Assembly (NCBI GenBank): GCA_002470275.1 | Contig: DKNY01000045.1 | Coordinates: forward strand, 18,589-70,394 | Direction: 5' to 3' | Source: Gammaproteobacteria bacterium UBA7376 | Lineage (GTDB): Bacteria > Pseudomonadota > Gammaproteobacteria > Pseudomonadales > Azotimanducaceae | Length of the DNA stretch: 51,806 nucleotides | Part shown: positions 41,401 to 51,806 of the stretch, piece after piece | How positions within the stretch are numbered: the first letter of the stretch is position 1 | How the letters are laid out: each line of letters opens with the position of its first letter | Made by a program: the position numbers and the translations under genes | The notes under the pieces: generated by a model | Told to the model about the DNA's origin: nothing | Seen by the model: the letters and a program-made list of their open reading frames with translations, nothing else | Databases searched by the model: none

Positions 41401-42674
41401 CGGTTTAACATCACCGGATGCTCGCGGATCACCTCAGCCAGGATGTCCCATACTTCCGGGGTCTCCCGCTCAACCATCTTCTTCGCAGCCTTGATTGTTG
41501 TCGCAAGCTGTCGGTCCTCGAGCTTGCCAAAAATGAAGGGCTTGAAGAGTTCTAATGCCATCTTCTTTGGCAGGCCACATTGATGCAGGCGAAGGGTAGG
41601 CCCAACCACGATCACCGACCTGCCTGAGTAGTCAACGCGCTTGCCGAGCAGGTTCTGACGGAAACGACCCTGCTTACCTTTGATCATATCGGCCAGTGAC
41701 TTAAGCGGCCGCTTGTTCGAACCAGTAATGGCCCGACCGCGCCGACCGTTGTCCAACAACGCATCCACAGATTCCTGAAGCATGCGCTTTTCGTTGCGCA
41801 CAATGATGTCTGGCGCAGCCAAATCCAAAAGACGCTTCAGGCGGTTATTTCTATTGATGACTCGTCGATATAGATCATTCAGGTCTGACGTAGCAAAACG
41901 CCCGCCATCCAGTGGCACCAGCGGCCGCAAGTCCGGTGGCAATACAGGTAGAACCGTCATGATCATCCATTCGGGCTTATTACCCGATTTGACGAATGCC
42001 TCCATCAGCTTCAAACGCTTGGAGAACTTCTTAATCTTAGTTTCCGAGTTGGTCGCCGGAATCTCTTCCCGAAGGAGCGCAACCTCTGCATCCATATCCA
42101 GGTTGAGCAGAAGCTGCTGTACTGCCTCAGCACCCATTCGTGCATCAAACTCATCACCGTATTCTTCGATCTTGGTGAAGTACTCCTCGTCCGACAGCAG
42201 CTGTCCCGTCTCCAGGTCTGTCATTCCCGGATCGATGACCACAAACGACTCGAAGTAGAGCACGCGCTCGATGTCCCTGAGCGTCATATCGAGCAACAAA
42301 CCAATACGGCTTGGCAGCGATTTCAGGAACCAAATATGCGCCGTAGGACATGCCAACTCGATATGCCCCATGCGTTCTCGACGCACCTTAGTCAGGGTGA
42401 CTTCAACACCGCACTTTTCGCAGATAACGCCTCGGTGCTTGAGTCGCTTGTACTTGCCGCAAAGGCACTCGTAGTCCTTCGTTGGTCCAAAGATTCGGGC
42501 GCAAAAAAGTCCGTCCCGTTCGGGCTTGAACGTACGGTAGTTGATGGTTTCTGGCTTTTTAACCTCACCAAAGGACCAGGACCGAATCATCTCAGGAGAC
42601 GATAAGCCAATCCGTAACGAGTCAAACTCGTCCGTGCCACCCTGCGCTTTCAATAGATTAAGTAAGTCTTTCAC
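38466..42674 (-). CDS. rpoC: RNA polymerase subunit beta'
   Basis: Beta' forms half of the RNA polymerase active cleft. The 1402-residue protein has the N-terminal zinc ribbon (Cys70, 72, 85, 88), the catalytic NADFDGD (458-464, same numbering as E. coli) holding the active-site Mg, the second zinc site ([15 protein letters not shown]), the trigger loop region, and a full C-terminus. The start is GTG at 42674, giving [11 protein letters not shown]. It lies 57 bases after rpoB. Confidence 0.98.
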   Translation of the reverse strand: MKDLLNLLKAQGGTDEFDSLRIGLSSPEMIRSWSFGEVKKPETINYRTFKPERDGLFCARIFGPTKDYECLCGKYKRLKHRGVICEKCGVEVTLTKVRRERMGHIELACPTAHIWFLKSLPSRIGLLLDMTLRDIERVLYFESFVVIDPGMTDLETGQLLSDEEYFTKIEEYGDEFDARMGAEAVQQLLLNLDMDAEVALLREEIPATNSETKIKKFSKRLKLMEAFVKSGNKPEWMIMTVLPVLPPDLRPLVPLDGGRFATSDLNDLYRRVINRNNRLKRLLDLAAPDIIVRNEKRMLQESVDALLDNGRRGRAITGSNKRPLKSLADMIKGKQGRFRQNLLGKRVDYSGRSVIVVGPTLRLHQCGLPKKMALELFKPFIFGKLEDRQLATTIKAAKKMVERETPEVWDILAEVIREHPVMLNRAPTLHRLGIQAFEPVLIEGKAIQLHPLVCSAYNADFDGDQMAVHVPLTLEAQLESRALMMSTNNILSPASGEPIIVPSQDVVLGIYYMTRENVNARGEGLVFANGDEAHRAYHSRQVDLHAKVKVRIQEQEVDEHGEMHAKTTLYDTTVGRTLLYGIVPNTLPFSMVNKVMDKKSISNLINDCYRRCGLKETVVFADQLMYAGFAHSTASGASIGVEDFVIPDAKSRIIGEAEDEVAEIESQYASGLVTQGEKYNKVVDIWSRANDLVARSMMDGISKESVINREGEEEEQSSFNSVYIYADSGARGSPAQIRQLAGMRGLMTRPDGSIIENAITANFREGLTVNEYFISTHGARKGLADTALKTANSGYLTRRLVDVAQDVVITEDDCGTRAGLHTAAIIEGGDVVEPIGARVLGRTVADDIFAADGKTLLIERGVLIDEALVDRLDEMGVDEMIVRSAITCETPHGVCRACYGRDLARGHLVNVGEAVGVIAAQSIGEPGTQLTMRTFHIGGAASRATAVDNIQVKHGGTIRLHNLKTVSRESGELVAVSRSGAIAVADEHGRERERYKLPYGAVISVAEDDQVDPGQVIAQWDPHTHPIVAEVSGVAQFQEMEEGLSTNRQTDELTGLTNITVLDPKDRPSAAKDLRPAVRLVDTKGGAVMLPGSEVPANYFMPSDAILNMEDGSKIGIGDIIARIPQEGSKTRDITGGLPRVADLFEARKPKEPAILAEATGTVSFGKETKGKRRLVVTPPGGDPVETLIHKWRTIGVFEGEQVERGETVCDGPFSAHDILRLKGVEELAKYIVNEIQEVYRLQGVTINDKHIEVIVRQMLRKVEVTHSGDSEYIRGEQIEYTSVREANAALVAEGKAPAEFERLLLGITKASLATESFISAASFQETTRVLTEAAVTGKQDFLRGLKENVVVGRLIPAGTGLTYHADRRRQKEIDLEGGRESVTADEIEQALSEALSAQDSE

Positions 42675-42731
42675 GATCTTTCCTCATATTCTTTTAGCGA
42701 CGCCGTCGCGATAACCTTCCACCGACCTCGT

Positions 42732-45700
42732 TTATTCGGTTTCCAGCTCCACGTTGATCCCTAGCGAGCGAATCTCTTTGACCAGAACATTGAAGGACTC
42801 GGGCATCCCCGGCTCCATCTTGAAGTCTCCATCCACAATATTCTTGTACATCTTCGTACGACCGTTCACGTCGTCCGATTTGACGGTGAGCATTTCCTGA
42901 AGGGTATAGGCTGCGCCATATGCCTCTAGTGCCCAGACCTCCATCTCTCCAAAACGCTGCCCGCCAAATTGCGCCTTTCCACCCAGGGGCTGCTGGGTCA
43001 CCAGGCTATAGGAGCCTGTGCTTCGGGCATGCATTTTATCGTCGACCAAGTGGTTGAGCTTAAGCATGTACATGTAGCCGACGGTGACGGGTCGATCAAA
43101 TGCGTCACCCGTCCGGCCGTCATACAAGGTCGCTTGTCCGCTATTCGGCAGGCCCGCGATATCGAGAAGCGCTTTGATCTCAGCTTCTGCCGCGCCGTCG
43201 AAAGCCGGGGTGGCGAAGGGCAGACCCTTGCGCAGATTCCCTGCCATTTCCAGCACTTCAGCATCGCTCAATGACTTGAGATCAACTGGCGTGCCTCCGA
43301 CTTGGTTATATACCTGGTCTAGGAACTTGCGTATCTCAGCGACCTTCCCATGCTCCTCGATCATCTCGTTGATCTTGTCGCCCACGCCGCGTGCCGCCCA
43401 TCCTAAGTGCGTTTCCAGCACCTGGCCCACGTTCATGCGCGAGGGAACCCCAAGGGGGTTGAGCACAATGTCTACGGGCTCGCCTTTCTCATCAAAGGGC
43501 ATATCTTCAACGGGCATGATGACCGAGATCACACCCTTGTTGCCGTGACGGCCCGCCATCTTATCGCCAGGTTGAATTCGGCGCTTGATAGCCAGATAGA
43601 CCTTGACGATCTTCAGCACGCCGGGCGCCAAATCATCGCCAGTTTCGATCTTGCCGCGCTTATCCTCATAAAGAGCGTCTAGGTTCTCCTTGCGCTCCTG
43701 GAGGTGAGCCTCGGCCCGCTCGATCTGCTCGTTCAACGCATCGTCTTTCATGCGAATTCTGAACCAGTCATCTTTGGGCAGCTCGGCAAGGTATTCCGCA
43801 GTCACTTCCTTATCCTTGCCCAAATCTGGCGCGCTCGCCGTCTTCTGGCCAACGAGTGCACGCTGCAAACGCTCGAAAGTCGCGGTCTCGATAATCCGCA
43901 TCTCATCGTTCAAATCCTTACGAATCTGAGCCATCTGAGATTGCTCGATGGCACGAGCACGGTCGTCTTTCTCCACCCCGTCTCGCGTAAAGACCTGAAC
44001 ATCGATCACGGTACCCTTGACGCTACTGGGCACGCGCTGTGAGGTGTCCTTTACGTCTGATGCCTTTTCTCCAAAAATCGCTCGCAAGAGCTTTTCCTCA
44101 GGTGTCAGCTGAGTCTCGCCCTTGGGCGTAACCTTGCCTACCAGAATGTCGCCGGCACCTACCTCGGCGCCAATATAAACAATGCCGGATTCGTCCAGCT
44201 TAGAGAGCGCACCCTCCCCGACATTCGGGATATCACAGGTAATCTCCTCTGGCCCGAGCTTGGTGTCTCGAGCGATACAGGTAAGTTCCTGTATGTGAAT
44301 GCTGGTGAACCGGTCCTCTTTTACAACCCGCTCGGATACCAGAATCGAATCCTCGAAGTTGTAGCCATTCCAGGGCATAAAGGCGATGCGCATGTTCTGA
44401 CCCAGCGCCAGCTCACCCATATCAATGGAGGGGCCGTCCGCCAGGATGTCGTTTTTGCCAATCTTGTCGCCGGGCTTTACCAAGGGACGCTGATTGATGC
44501 AGGTGTTTTGATTAGAGCGCGTGAACTTGGTGAGGTTATAGATGTCCACACCTGCGTCCCCGGCTTCGACTTCCGCATCGTCGACGCGAACCACGATGCG
44601 GCTAGCGTCTACGCTGTCGATCACTCCACCCCGCCGCGCGATAACGCAAACGCCCGAGTCGCGGGCCACATTGCGTTCCATACCGGTACCGACCAGCGGT
44701 TTCTCAGCTCGCAGGGTAGGTACTGCCTGACGCTGCATATTAGATCCCATCAATGCCCGGTTCGCATCATCATGCTCCAGGAAGGGAATCAGCGAGGCCG
44801 CAACACTCACCACCTGCTTGGGTGAGACGTCCATGAAATCTACGTTTTCGATAGCCGTCTTGGTGAACTCGTTCTGATGCCGGACGTCAACCACTTCTTC
44901 CGTGAACTTACCCTTGGCGTCAATGGGTGCACTGGCCTGAGCAATAACGTATTGCGCTTCATCAATGGCAGACAGGTACTCAACCTCCTGGGTCACGACG
45001 CCGTTCACAACCTTGTGATAGGGCGACTCCAAAAAGCCATATTCGTTCGTTCTCGCGTAGGTCGCCAAGCTGTTGATCAAGCCAATGTTGGGCCCTTCGG
45101 GCGTTTCAATGGGACATACACGCCCGTAGTGAGTGGGGTGTACGTCGCGAACCTCAAAGCCCGCCCGCTCCCGCGTCAGACCCCCTGGCCCTAGAGCAGA
45201 TACGCGTCGCTTGTGGGTTACCTCTGACAGTGGGTTGTTCTGGTCCATGAACTGTGACAGCTGGGAGGAGCCAAAAAACTCCTTGACCGCTGCTGCTACA
45301 GGCTTGGCGTTAATCATATCTTGAGGCATCAGCCCCTCTGACTCCGCCAGGCTAAGGCGTTCCTTAACGGCCCTTTCCACGCGGATTAAGCCCACTCGGA
45401 ACTGGTTTTCTGCCATCTCGCCAACTGAACGAACCCTTCGGTTGCCCAGGTGGTCAATGTCATCCACGGAGCCCTTGCCGTTACGAATGTCGATCAGCGT
45501 CTTCAGCACGTCAACGATGTCTTCGCGCGAAAGAACCCCACTCCCTTCGATCTCGTCACGGCCTAATCGACGATTAAACTTCATGCGGCCAACTCCCGAG
45601 AGATCATAGCGCTCGGTCGAGAAAAACAGGTTGGCGAAGAGATTTTCTGCTGATTCCTTAGTGGGCGGCTCGCCGGGACGCATCATGCGATAGATTTCAA

Positions 45701-46802
45701 CAAGCGCCTCGAGACGGTTACTGCTGGGATCAATCCGCATGGTGTCGGATATAAAGGGTCCACAGTCCAGGTCATTGGTGTAGATGGTGTCGAACTCGCT
45801 GACCTGAAGCTCAAAGAGCTTCTCGAGCACCTCAGTGGTGATCACCGTGTTGCAAGGCACCGCGATTTCTCCGGTGGATTGATCCACGATGTCTTTTGCC
45901 GTCACCTGCTCCAGCAAGTATTCGCTTGGCACAGCAAGGGTTTTCATGCCGCTGTCGTCCAGCATACGCACGTGACGCGCCGTTATACGTCGGCCTGACT
46001 CAACGATTACCTTTCCATCAGCACCTTTAATGTCGAAGGTTGCAACATCTCCACGCAGGCGCTCTGGAATGAGCTCGATGGAAACCTGCTCCCCGGCGAT
46101 CTGAATTTTGTTGGTCTCAAAGAAGGTGCTAAGGATCTCCTCACTGGAATACTCGAGGGCACGCAAAATGATGGACGCCGGCAGCTTCCGACGCCGGTCG
46201 ATGCGAACAAAGACAGCATCCTTGGGATCGAATTCGAAGTCTAACCAAGACCCTCGGTAAGGAATGACCCGGGCATTGTATAGCAGCTTGCCGGATGAAT
46301 GCGTCTTACCCTTGTCGTGATCAAAAAATACGCCGGGAGAGCGGTGCAGCTGGGAAACAACAACGCGTTCCGTGCCGTTAATCACAAAGGTTCCGTTATC
46401 GGTCATAAGGGGTATCTCACCCATGTAGACCTCTTGCTCCTTCACGTCCTTAACGGTCTTGTTGGAGGATTCCTTATCGTAGATGATCAGACGAACTTTG
46501 ACTCTTAGTGGTGCTGCGTAAGTGATGCTTCTCAGCACACACTCCTTCACATCAAATACTGGATCCCCTAGCTGGTAATCCACGTATTCGAGGGCCGCAT
46601 TCCCGGAGTAACTCACGATTGGGAACACTGACTTAAAGGCGGCGTGGAGGCCTGATTCGCTGCGATCCTCTGTCGAATCAACCTGCAAAAATTTGTTATA
46701 GGAATCCACCTGGATGGCTAGCAAATACGGCAGTTCCATCATTCCAGATAATTTGCCGAAGTCTTTCCGGATGCGTTTCTTTTCGGTGAAGCTATACGCC
46801 AT
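42732..46802 (-). CDS. rpoB: RNA polymerase subunit beta
   Basis: Beta carries much of the catalytic cleft and the rifampicin pocket. The 1356-residue protein is close in length to Pseudomonas RpoB. The rifampicin region (about 511-541) is wild type at the main resistance sites: Asp520, His530 and Ser535, equivalent to E. coli 516, 526 and 531. It has the [12 protein letters not shown] active-site segment near the C-terminus. A 143-base spacer with a strong hairpin lies between rplL and rpoB. Confidence 0.98.
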   Translation of the reverse strand: MAYSFTEKKRIRKDFGKLSGMMELPYLLAIQVDSYNKFLQVDSTEDRSESGLHAAFKSVFPIVSYSGNAALEYVDYQLGDPVFDVKECVLRSITYAAPLRVKVRLIIYDKESSNKTVKDVKEQEVYMGEIPLMTDNGTFVINGTERVVVSQLHRSPGVFFDHDKGKTHSSGKLLYNARVIPYRGSWLDFEFDPKDAVFVRIDRRRKLPASIILRALEYSSEEILSTFFETNKIQIAGEQVSIELIPERLRGDVATFDIKGADGKVIVESGRRITARHVRMLDDSGMKTLAVPSEYLLEQVTAKDIVDQSTGEIAVPCNTVITTEVLEKLFELQVSEFDTIYTNDLDCGPFISDTMRIDPSSNRLEALVEIYRMMRPGEPPTKESAENLFANLFFSTERYDLSGVGRMKFNRRLGRDEIEGSGVLSREDIVDVLKTLIDIRNGKGSVDDIDHLGNRRVRSVGEMAENQFRVGLIRVERAVKERLSLAESEGLMPQDMINAKPVAAAVKEFFGSSQLSQFMDQNNPLSEVTHKRRVSALGPGGLTRERAGFEVRDVHPTHYGRVCPIETPEGPNIGLINSLATYARTNEYGFLESPYHKVVNGVVTQEVEYLSAIDEAQYVIAQASAPIDAKGKFTEEVVDVRHQNEFTKTAIENVDFMDVSPKQVVSVAASLIPFLEHDDANRALMGSNMQRQAVPTLRAEKPLVGTGMERNVARDSGVCVIARRGGVIDSVDASRIVVRVDDAEVEAGDAGVDIYNLTKFTRSNQNTCINQRPLVKPGDKIGKNDILADGPSIDMGELALGQNMRIAFMPWNGYNFEDSILVSERVVKEDRFTSIHIQELTCIARDTKLGPEEITCDIPNVGEGALSKLDESGIVYIGAEVGAGDILVGKVTPKGETQLTPEEKLLRAIFGEKASDVKDTSQRVPSSVKGTVIDVQVFTRDGVEKDDRARAIEQSQMAQIRKDLNDEMRIIETATFERLQRALVGQKTASAPDLGKDKEVTAEYLAELPKDDWFRIRMKDDALNEQIERAEAHLQERKENLDALYEDKRGKIETGDDLAPGVLKIVKVYLAIKRRIQPGDKMAGRHGNKGVISVIMPVEDMPFDEKGEPVDIVLNPLGVPSRMNVGQVLETHLGWAARGVGDKINEMIEEHGKVAEIRKFLDQVYNQVGGTPVDLKSLSDAEVLEMAGNLRKGLPFATPAFDGAAEAEIKALLDIAGLPNSGQATLYDGRTGDAFDRPVTVGYMYMLKLNHLVDDKMHARSTGSYSLVTQQPLGGKAQFGGQRFGEMEVWALEAYGAAYTLQEMLTVKSDDVNGRTKMYKNIVDGDFKMEPGMPESFNVLVKEIRSLGINVELETE

Positions 46803-46876
46803 GCCAATCTCCTAATATCCAAATCTCGATACAGGTATACGCGGTGCTCTTATCCCACGCATAAAAGGCCAGAGCC

Positions 46877-46901
46877 GGCAACCGCACCACGTGCGATCGC
46901 C
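46877..46901 (-). promoter_or_regulatory. Hairpin between rplL and rpoB (attenuator or processing site)
   Basis: GGCGATCGCAC pairs with GTGCGGTTGCC (11 bp including two G-U) around a three-base loop. A TTTT follows about 11 bases later. In E. coli the rplL-rpoB gap holds a partial attenuator and an RNase III site, so a comparable role is likely. Confidence 0.5.
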
Positions 46902-46945
46902 AGGTCTAGCCGATTTAAGTCAACAACAAGGTTGGTAACAAGCCG

Positions 46946-47332
46946 CTACTTGAGCTCGACGGTTGCGCCAGCTTCTTCAAGCTGCTTCTGCATGTCAGCC
47001 GCTTCGTCCTTGCTCACGCCTTCCTTAACCGCTGAAGGGGCTTCGTCCACCAATGCCTTGGCTTCTTTCAGTCCAAGACCGGTGATAGCGCGAACTGCCT
47101 TGATCACGTTCACTTTCTTCTCGCCAGCAGATGTCAGCATCACGTTGAATTCTGTCTGTTCTTCTGCTGCCGCTCCGCCAGCATCACCGCCGCCCGCAGC
47201 AGCCGGTGCCGCAGCTACTGCCGCCGCAGCGGAAACGCCAAATTTTTCTTCCATATCGGAGATAAGTTCAACTACCTCCATCACGCTCATTTCCGCGATC
47301 GCATTCAATACGTCGTCTTTCGTAAGGGCCAT
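46946..47332 (-). CDS. rplL: Ribosomal protein L7/L12
   Basis: L7/L12 forms the flexible stalk that recruits GTPase factors. The 128-residue protein has the N-terminal dimerisation domain ([16 protein letters not shown]), an Ala/Gly-rich hinge, and the C-terminal factor-binding domain ([23 protein letters not shown]). ATG 47332 is chosen over the ATG at 47338 because AGGAG is seven bases from it. It lies 36 bases after rplJ. Confidence 0.98.
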   Translation of the reverse strand: MALTKDDVLNAIAEMSVMEVVELISDMEEKFGVSAAAAVAAAPAAAGGGDAGGAAAEEQTEFNVMLTSAGEKKVNVIKAVRAITGLGLKEAKALVDEAPSAVKEGVSKDEAADMQKQLEEAGATVELK

Positions 47333-47368
47333 TTCCATTCTCCTAATTTGTTAAAGCGATTCTGAGGG

Positions 47369-47899
47369 CTAGCCTTCTGCCTCTTTCTGTTCTTTGACAG
47401 CAGCGATCGTGCGAACCAACTTGCCTGGAACCTCGTTAAGAGATTGAGCAAGCTTGACGATGGGGGCCTGCATCACGCTCATCAGCATTGAGCGGGCCTC
47501 ATCCAGGGTCGGTAGCTTGGCGACTCGATCGAGTTGATCGGCACCGAGCAGGTCTCCTCCAATGGAGAGGGCCTTGACCTCCAGTTCATCAAAGTCTTTC
47601 GCATAATCCTTGAGCAACCTTGCCGCCGCACCCGGATCCTCCTGAGAGAACGCCAGTAGCGTTGGACCCACTAGAGCATCGTTTAGACACTCGTACTCGG
47701 TTCCTTCGACCGCTCGCTTGACCAGGGTATTTCTGACCACTCGCAGATAGACGCCCGTCTCGCGTGCCTTAACACGCAGTTCAGTCATCTCTGCCACAGT
47801 CAGACCCCGGTAATCCGCGAGGACTGCCGACAAAGCTGATGCGGCAGCTTCATTGACCTCAGCAACGATTTGTTGCTTTTGTTCAAGCCTTAATGCCAC
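47369..47899 (-). CDS. rplJ: Ribosomal protein L10
   Basis: L10 anchors the L7/L12 stalk and, with L12, represses its own mRNA in E. coli. The 176-residue protein has the [12 protein letters not shown] start, [13 protein letters not shown], and the C-terminal helix that binds L12 dimers. The start is GTG at 47899, with AAGGAG six bases upstream, matching E. coli; the frame is open further but without support. It is preceded by a 312-base structured leader. Confidence 0.97.
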   Translation of the reverse strand: MALRLEQKQQIVAEVNEAAASALSAVLADYRGLTVAEMTELRVKARETGVYLRVVRNTLVKRAVEGTEYECLNDALVGPTLLAFSQEDPGAAARLLKDYAKDFDELEVKALSIGGDLLGADQLDRVAKLPTLDEARSMLMSVMQAPIVKLAQSLNEVPGKLVRTIAAVKEQKEAEG

Positions 47900-48211
47900 G
47901 TGCTTCTCCTTCTTAGGCTTCCCACCCACTGGGTGTTCAACCTGGCTTCGTTCCTGATCTTTCGATCAGGGTTTTCGGCGAGCCTCTTTCGCTTTATCAA
48001 CGGTCAGTCTGAGACTGACACATCTAAGGCGGAGACAACGCAAATCCATATTGATTTATGGCCCTGCGTCCATCGCTGTTACCAGCGACTCACCATCTGC
48101 GTAGGTCATTAAGTTCTCGACGGACAAGTCCGTATCAAACTCCTACGGTTTTTGACGGCTTGAGGCCGACAGTATCGGCCTCCACCTCCAAATCTTTTCC
48201 TTCCTTGCAGC
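47900..48211 (-). promoter_or_regulatory. rplA-rplJ spacer: structured L10 leader region
   Basis: This 312-base stretch has no gene. In the transcript it holds a series of perfect hairpins: GAGGCCGA/TCGGCCTC with a 5-base loop (48162-48182); ACGGAC/GTCCGT (48120-48133); TCGCTG-GTAA-CAGCGA (48073-48088); GTCAGTC/GACTGAC (48003-48019); and CCTGATC-GAAA-GATCAGG (47953-47970). Two have GNRA tetraloops. The last sits inside a GGCT/AGCC stem with a large purine-rich internal loop, resembling the kink-turn type L10-L12 binding site of L10 leaders. I see no convincing sigma70 promoter here, though one exists at this place in E. coli. Confidence 0.6.
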
Positions 48212-48907
48212 CTATACCTCCAAAGAAGCCTGATCGATCGCTACCCCAGGCCCCATTGTCGTGGAGAGGGTCACTTTCTTCAGGTAAATGCCCTTTGCCG
48301 ATGCCGGTTTCGCCTTCTTGAGGTCCGTCATCAGGGCTTCAATATTTTCTCTTATCTGTTCCACCGCGAAGCCTACCTGGCCAACGCTGCCGTGGATTAT
48401 CCCAGCCTTGTCTGTGCGGAACTGGACTTGACCGGCCTTTGCATTCTTGACGGCTGTTTCTACGTCTGGGGTGACCGTTCCAGTTTTTGGATTAGGCATC
48501 AGACCTCTTGGACCCAGCACCTTACCCAACTGCCCAACGACTCGCATGGCATCCGGTGTTGCAATCACAACGTCGAAGTCCATCTCACCAGCCTTGACCT
48601 TGTCAGCCAGATCGTCGAAGCCGACGATGTCTGCACCAGCCGCCGTTGCCTTATCTGCATTGTCTCCCTGGGCAAAAACCGCCACACGAACCGTCTTACC
48701 CGTACCGTGAGGTAACGTCGTCGCTCCGCGCACCACCTGATCGGACTTTCGCGGGTCCACGCCAAGATTGATGGACACGTCAAATGACTCTTTGAATTTG
48801 GCCTTGGACAGATCATTCAGCAGGGCAACCGCTTCGTCGATGTCGTAGCTTTTGTCGGCATCCACCCGTTCGGCTATAACCTTCATTCTTTTGCTTAGTT
48901 TTGCCAC
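48212..48907 (-). CDS. rplA: Ribosomal protein L1
   Basis: L1 forms the mobile L1 stalk at the E site and represses the rplK-rplA message in E. coli. The 231-residue protein has the two-domain L1 layout with GRVMPNPK-like [15 protein letters not shown] and the C-terminal [13 protein letters not shown]. The start is GTG at 48907, directly after the rplK stop. Confidence 0.98.
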   Translation of the reverse strand: MAKLSKRMKVIAERVDADKSYDIDEAVALLNDLSKAKFKESFDVSINLGVDPRKSDQVVRGATTLPHGTGKTVRVAVFAQGDNADKATAAGADIVGFDDLADKVKAGEMDFDVVIATPDAMRVVGQLGKVLGPRGLMPNPKTGTVTPDVETAVKNAKAGQVQFRTDKAGIIHGSVGQVGFAVEQIRENIEALMTDLKKAKPASAKGIYLKKVTLSTTMGPGVAIDQASLEV

Positions 48908-49339
48908 CTAGACCCCCTCCACATCAATACCGGAAGCACGTGCCGTTCCCGCGATTGTGCGTACCGCAGCATCCATATCTGATGCGGTTAAGTCCGGCAT
49001 CTTCAACTTGGCGATCTCTTCCAGTTGCTCTCTATTTACTTTGGCTACCTTGACCGTATTGGGTGTTGCTGAACCCTTGGCAATACCCGCCGCTTTGCGC
49101 AGCAATACCGCTGCGGGTGGCGTCTTCGTAACAAAGGTAAAGGATCGATCCGCATAAACCGTAATCACCACGGGGATCGGTAGGCCTTGCTCCACAGACT
49201 GGGTCTGCGCGTTGAACGCCTTGCAAAAATCCATGATATTCACGCCATGTTGCCCCAGGGCAGGGCCAACCGGTGGGCTTGGGTTTGCCTGCCCGGCTGC
49301 CACCTGCAGCTTGATGTAGGCATCTACTTTCTTAGCCAT
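48908..49339 (-). CDS. rplK: Ribosomal protein L11
   Basis: L11 binds the GTPase-associated centre of 23S rRNA and is needed for RelA activation. The 143-residue protein has [26 protein letters not shown] near the start (the proline-rich switch, split by usual variation) and the RNA-binding C-terminal domain. A possible promoter lies in the nusG-rplK gap. Confidence 0.98.
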   Translation of the reverse strand: MAKKVDAYIKLQVAAGQANPSPPVGPALGQHGVNIMDFCKAFNAQTQSVEQGLPIPVVITVYADRSFTFVTKTPPAAVLLRKAAGIAKGSATPNTVKVAKVNREQLEEIAKLKMPDLTASDMDAAVRTIAGTARASGIDVEGV

Positions 49340-49394
49340 TCTTACTCCTTATGGGTGCCAGCGTGAGGCCTTCTTGCATGCCATCACTCCCCGA

Positions 49395-49423
49395 TTTGTA
49401 TATGACTCCCGGCGGCTAACCAA
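49395..49423 (-). promoter_or_regulatory. Possible rplK promoter
   Basis: TTGGTT (49418-49423), 17 bases, then TACAAA (49395-49400, 4/6) on the minus strand between nusG and rplK, where E. coli has the L11 promoter. The match is only moderate. Confidence 0.33.
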
Positions 49424-49437
49424 GAGTCTACCTTTCG

Positions 49438-49971
49438 CTAGCCTTTTTCTACCTGACCGAAATCAAGCTCGACTGGCGTTGACCGTCCAAAAATCGTCAC
49501 CGCTACCTGTAGGCGACTCTTTTCGTAGTTCACCTCTTCCACAACGCCATTGAAGTCGTTGAAGGGGCCATCCGTTACCCGGACGATTTCACCCGGCTCA
49601 AAAACGGTTTTCGGCGTGGCTTTCTCACTACCCGCGGCCACTCTATCGAGGATGGCCGCAGCCTCTCTTGGCGATAAAGGCGCAGGTTGGTCGGCTTTGC
49701 CACCAATAAAGCCCATGACCCGTGGCGTTTCCTTAACAAGGTGCCAGGTGTCGTCATTAAGCTCCATTTCTACCAGAACGTAACCCGGAAAAAATTTTCG
49801 CTCGCTACGACGCTTTTGGCCACCACGCATTTCAACCACTTCTTCCGTGGGCACTAGAATCTCACCAAAGCTATCCTGGTGGTTTGAGAGCCCAACTCGC
49901 TCTATCAATGCGCGGGCCACGTTTTTCTCAAACCCAGAGTAGGCGTGAACCACATACCATTGCTTCGACAT
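49438..49971 (-). CDS. nusG: Transcription termination/antitermination factor NusG
   Basis: NusG binds RNA polymerase and either Rho or S10, linking transcription with termination and translation. The 177-residue protein has the NGN domain ([36 protein letters not shown]) and the C-terminal KOW domain ([24 protein letters not shown]). It lies six bases after secE. Confidence 0.98.
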   Translation of the reverse strand: MSKQWYVVHAYSGFEKNVARALIERVGLSNHQDSFGEILVPTEEVVEMRGGQKRRSERKFFPGYVLVEMELNDDTWHLVKETPRVMGFIGGKADQPAPLSPREAAAILDRVAAGSEKATPKTVFEPGEIVRVTDGPFNDFNGVVEEVNYEKSRLQVAVTIFGRSTPVELDFGQVEKG

Positions 49972-49977
49972 CTACGA

Positions 49978-50349
49978 CTACCCGATTATGGAGCTGATCG
50001 CCCACCCTAGCAGAGAATCAAGTCCCCAGAGAATGAGCGCGAATATAAACACCAGAACGATGACTACCAACGTCGTCTGAGTCGTCTCCTGGTTTGTCGG
50101 CCAGACCACACGACGCACTTCAATGCGCGCTTCTTTCATCAAGCTCCAGATGCCGCGCCCACGTTCCGTTTGCACGGCAATCAATGCCGAGACAATGGCC
50201 AATGTAATCAATGCGACAACGCGGACCAACAACGATTCGTCCTGGTAGTACCAGTTACCGTAAACGCCACCTGCGAGCAGGGCAACGACGACCAGCCACT
50301 TTAACCAGTCTAAGGAACCCGCAATGCCTTTTTCAGTACTCGTTGCCAC
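49978..50349 (-). CDS. secE: Preprotein translocase subunit SecE
   Basis: SecE clamps the SecY channel. The 123-residue protein has three hydrophobic segments (about 15-33, 39-59 and 92-114), as in E. coli and Pseudomonas, with the conserved amphipathic EVRRVVWPTNQETTQTT segment before the last. The start is GTG at 50349 with a weak AGGGA upstream. It follows tRNA-Trp by about 68 bases. Confidence 0.96.
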   Translation of the reverse strand: MATSTEKGIAGSLDWLKWLVVVALLAGGVYGNWYYQDESLLVRVVALITLAIVSALIAVQTERGRGIWSLMKEARIEVRRVVWPTNQETTQTTLVVIVLVFIFALILWGLDSLLGWAISSIIG

Positions 50350-50417
50350 TTAACGTCCCTAATCTTTACATCTGTCTACGCCACCTGACATTGTTCCTCG
50401 CCATGAGGTGTCTAAGG

Positions 50418-50493
<76 letters not shown>

Positions 50494-50547
50494 TTAGCCC
50501 GAACTCTCCCTTCAAAAGCAACGGCCCTACGTGTTTTCTAAGACGAC

Positions 50548-50571
50548 TCGGGAGCGCCCAAGCACTCCCGA
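50548..50571 (-). promoter_or_regulatory. Hairpin between tuf and tRNA-Trp
   Basis: TCGGGAGTGC and GCGCTCCCGA form a 10-bp stem (one G-U) with a TTGG loop, and flanking CGTGTTT and AAACACG could extend the fold. There is no U-run, so it is a probable RNA processing site separating the tuf message from the tRNA rather than a terminator. Confidence 0.45.
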
Positions 50572-50628
50572 AACACGCGGCCATTTCCGCTGCTCTTGCA
50601 ACCCCGCCGGGCGAGGTATCGTAAGAGC

Positions 50629-51806
50629 CTAGTCGATTACCTTGGCAACAACGCCAGCACCAACGGTTCGGCCGCCTTCGCGGATAGCGAAGCGCAACCC
50701 ATCATCCATCGCGATGGGGCAAATCAGCTCAACAACCATTTTAATGTTGTCACCAGGCATAACCATTTCAACGCCCTCAGGCAATTCGCAAGCACCGGTC
50801 ACATCCGTTGTTCGGAAATAAAACTGTGGGCGATAGCCTTTAAAGAATGGCGTATGGCGGCCGCCTTCATCCTTAGAAAGCACGTACACCTCAGCTTCAA
50901 ACTTGGTATGCGGCGTAATTGCGCCAGGTAACGTGAGAACCTGACCGCGCTCAACTTCCTCGCGCTTGGTACCGCGAAGCAGCACGCCAACATTTTCGCC
51001 CGCACGACCTTCATCGAGCAGTTTGCGGAACATTTCTACACCGGTACAGGTTGTCTTGGTCGTATCTTTGATCCCTACAATCTCAATTTCATCGCCGACC
51101 GTGATGATGCCCCGCTCGACACGACCCGTCACAACGGTGCCTCGACCAGAGATGGAGAAGACGTCTTCAATGGGCATCAAGAAGGGCTGATCAACAGCAC
51201 GCTCGGGCTCTGGGATAAAACTATCAAGCGTTTCAACCAGCGTCTTGACGGCGGTAACGCCCAGTTCATTGTCATCCTTACCCTCGAGCGCCATGAGCGC
51301 GCTGCCCATGATAATCGGCGTGTCGCCCGGAAAGTCGTATTGCTCCAGCAGGTCGATGAGTTCCATCTCAACCAGTTCTTTCATTTCTTCGTATTCTTCC
51401 GTGCCAACGCCGCCGCAATCGTCAGCGAGCAAGTCGGCCTTGTTCAAAAACACGACAATCTTTGGTACGCCGACCTGACGGGAAAGCAGGATGTGCTCAC
51501 GAGTTTGAGGCATCGGACCGTCCGTCGCGCCGCAAACCAGAATTGCGCCATCCATCTGAGCAGCACCGGTAATCATGTTCTTCACATAGTCGGCGTGCCC
51601 AGGGCAGTCCACGTGCGCGTAATGGCGGTTTTCGCTCTCGTATTCAACGTGGCTGGTCGCGATAGTAATACCACGCTCTCGCTCTTCCGGCGCGTTATCG
51701 ATCTGATCAAAATCACGCATTTCCCCGCCAAATACCTCGGCGCAGACTTTTGTAAGGGCCGCTGTTAGCGTGGTCTTTCCATGGTCAACGTGACCAATCG
51801 TGCCGA
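50629..51806 (-). CDS. tuf: Elongation factor Tu (N-terminus cut by window end)
   Basis: EF-Tu delivers aminoacyl-tRNA to the ribosome as a GTP complex. The frame is open to the window edge and includes [17 protein letters not shown], so only about a dozen N-terminal residues are missing. G-domain motifs DCPGHADYV and NKAD, then domains II and III, are intact to the C-terminus VGAGVVAKV. Compared with E. coli, about ten extra residues lie after NKAD (around [14 protein letters not shown], 51385-51431). It is in the tufB position before tRNA-Trp and secE; no tufA follows fusA in this window. Confidence 0.98.
   Translation of the reverse strand, partial: GTIGHVDHGKTTLTAALTKVCAEVFGGEMRDFDQIDNAPEERERGITIATSHVEYESENRHYAHVDCPGHADYVKNMITGAAQMDGAILVCGATDGPMPQTREHILLSRQVGVPKIVVFLNKADLLADDCGGVGTEEYEEMKELVEMELIDLLEQYDFPGDTPIIMGSALMALEGKDDNELGVTAVKTLVETLDSFIPEPERAVDQPFLMPIEDVFSISGRGTVVTGRVERGIITVGDEIEIVGIKDTTKTTCTGVEMFRKLLDEGRAGENVGVLLRGTKREEVERGQVLTLPGAITPHTKFEAEVYVLSKDEGGRHTPFFKGYRPQFYFRTTDVTGACELPEGVEMVMPGDNIKMVVELICPIAMDDGLRFAIREGGRTVGAGVVAKVID

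Noticed and set aside
39792..45194. Several 100-175 residue plus-strand ORFs within rpoB and rpoC
   Set aside because: All are antisense to intact, highly conserved RNA polymerase genes and show no domain.
42732..46802. Resistance-type changes in rpoB (rifampicin) or rpsL (streptomycin)
   Set aside because: The key positions Asp520, His530 and Ser535 of RpoB and Lys43 of S12 are wild type.
50548..50571. Terminator after tuf
   Set aside because: The stem is strong but has no U-run on the transcribed side, and tRNA-Trp and secE continue on the same strand.

Overview
This window is a stretch of chromosome from a gammaproteobacterium. The protein sequences read as close relatives of Pseudomonas and E. 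coli proteins. Gene order in two blocks follows the Pseudomonas pattern (hemA-prfA-prmC-moeB, and proA-nadD-rsfS-rlmH-mrdA-rodA-mltB-rlpA-dacA-ybeD-lipB). EF-Tu carries a roughly ten-residue insertion in its G domain compared with E. coli, which I recall from marine Cellvibrio/Saccharophagus-type lineages. A marine Cellvibrionales-like organism is therefore my best guess, held loosely. Spacing is tight, genes often overlap by 1-4 bases, and GTG/TTG starts are common. I see no insertion sequence, prophage, CRISPR array or toxin-antitoxin pair.

Layout. (1) Positions 1-4985: the 5' end of a tRNA-Gln and lolB on the minus strand, then the plus-strand hemA-prfA-prmC-moeB operon (first step of tetrapyrrole synthesis, release factor 1 and its methyltransferase, and an E1-like adenylyltransferase). 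(2) 4930-15607, minus strand: a LON-domain protein, proA, nadD, rsfS, rlmH, mrdA, rodA, mltB, rlpA, dacA, ybeD and lipB. This is the cell-elongation and envelope cluster with proline, NAD, ribosome-silencing and lipoate genes. Blocks 1 and 2 collide tail to tail with a 56-bp gene overlap. (3) 15788-20106: uppP (+), ssb (-) and uvrA (+). (4) 20118-51806, all minus strand: a 31-kb run that is transcribed in the order tuf (cut by the window end), tRNA-Trp, secE, nusG, rplK, rplA, rplJ, rplL, rpoB, rpoC, rpsL, rpsG, fusA, rpsJ, the rest of the S10, spc and alpha operons through rpoA and rplQ, and lastly a PLP aminotransferase placed 10 nt behind rplQ.

The gene content of block 4 is ordinary, so its interest lies in the control sequences between genes. 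The strongest observation is upstream of rpsJ, which encodes ribosomal protein S10, also known as the antitermination factor NusE. The fusA-rpsJ spacer holds a good sigma70-type promoter with a GC-rich discriminator, a hairpin, and a 12-base sequence identical to the E. coli rRNA boxA (the NusB-NusE RNA target). tufA, often found in this spacer in relatives, is absent. Immediately after rpsJ, a 172-base spacer ends in a GC-rich stem followed by four U, which looks like an attenuator placed before rplC. Together these suggest that rpsJ/nusE is uncoupled from the rest of the S10 operon and may be autoregulated through boxA. Other points to check are a 78-residue acidic tail on ribosomal protein L17, the aminotransferase riding on the alpha operon, the absence of ispE between lolB and tRNA-Gln, and the absence of a LexA box between ssb and uvrA.
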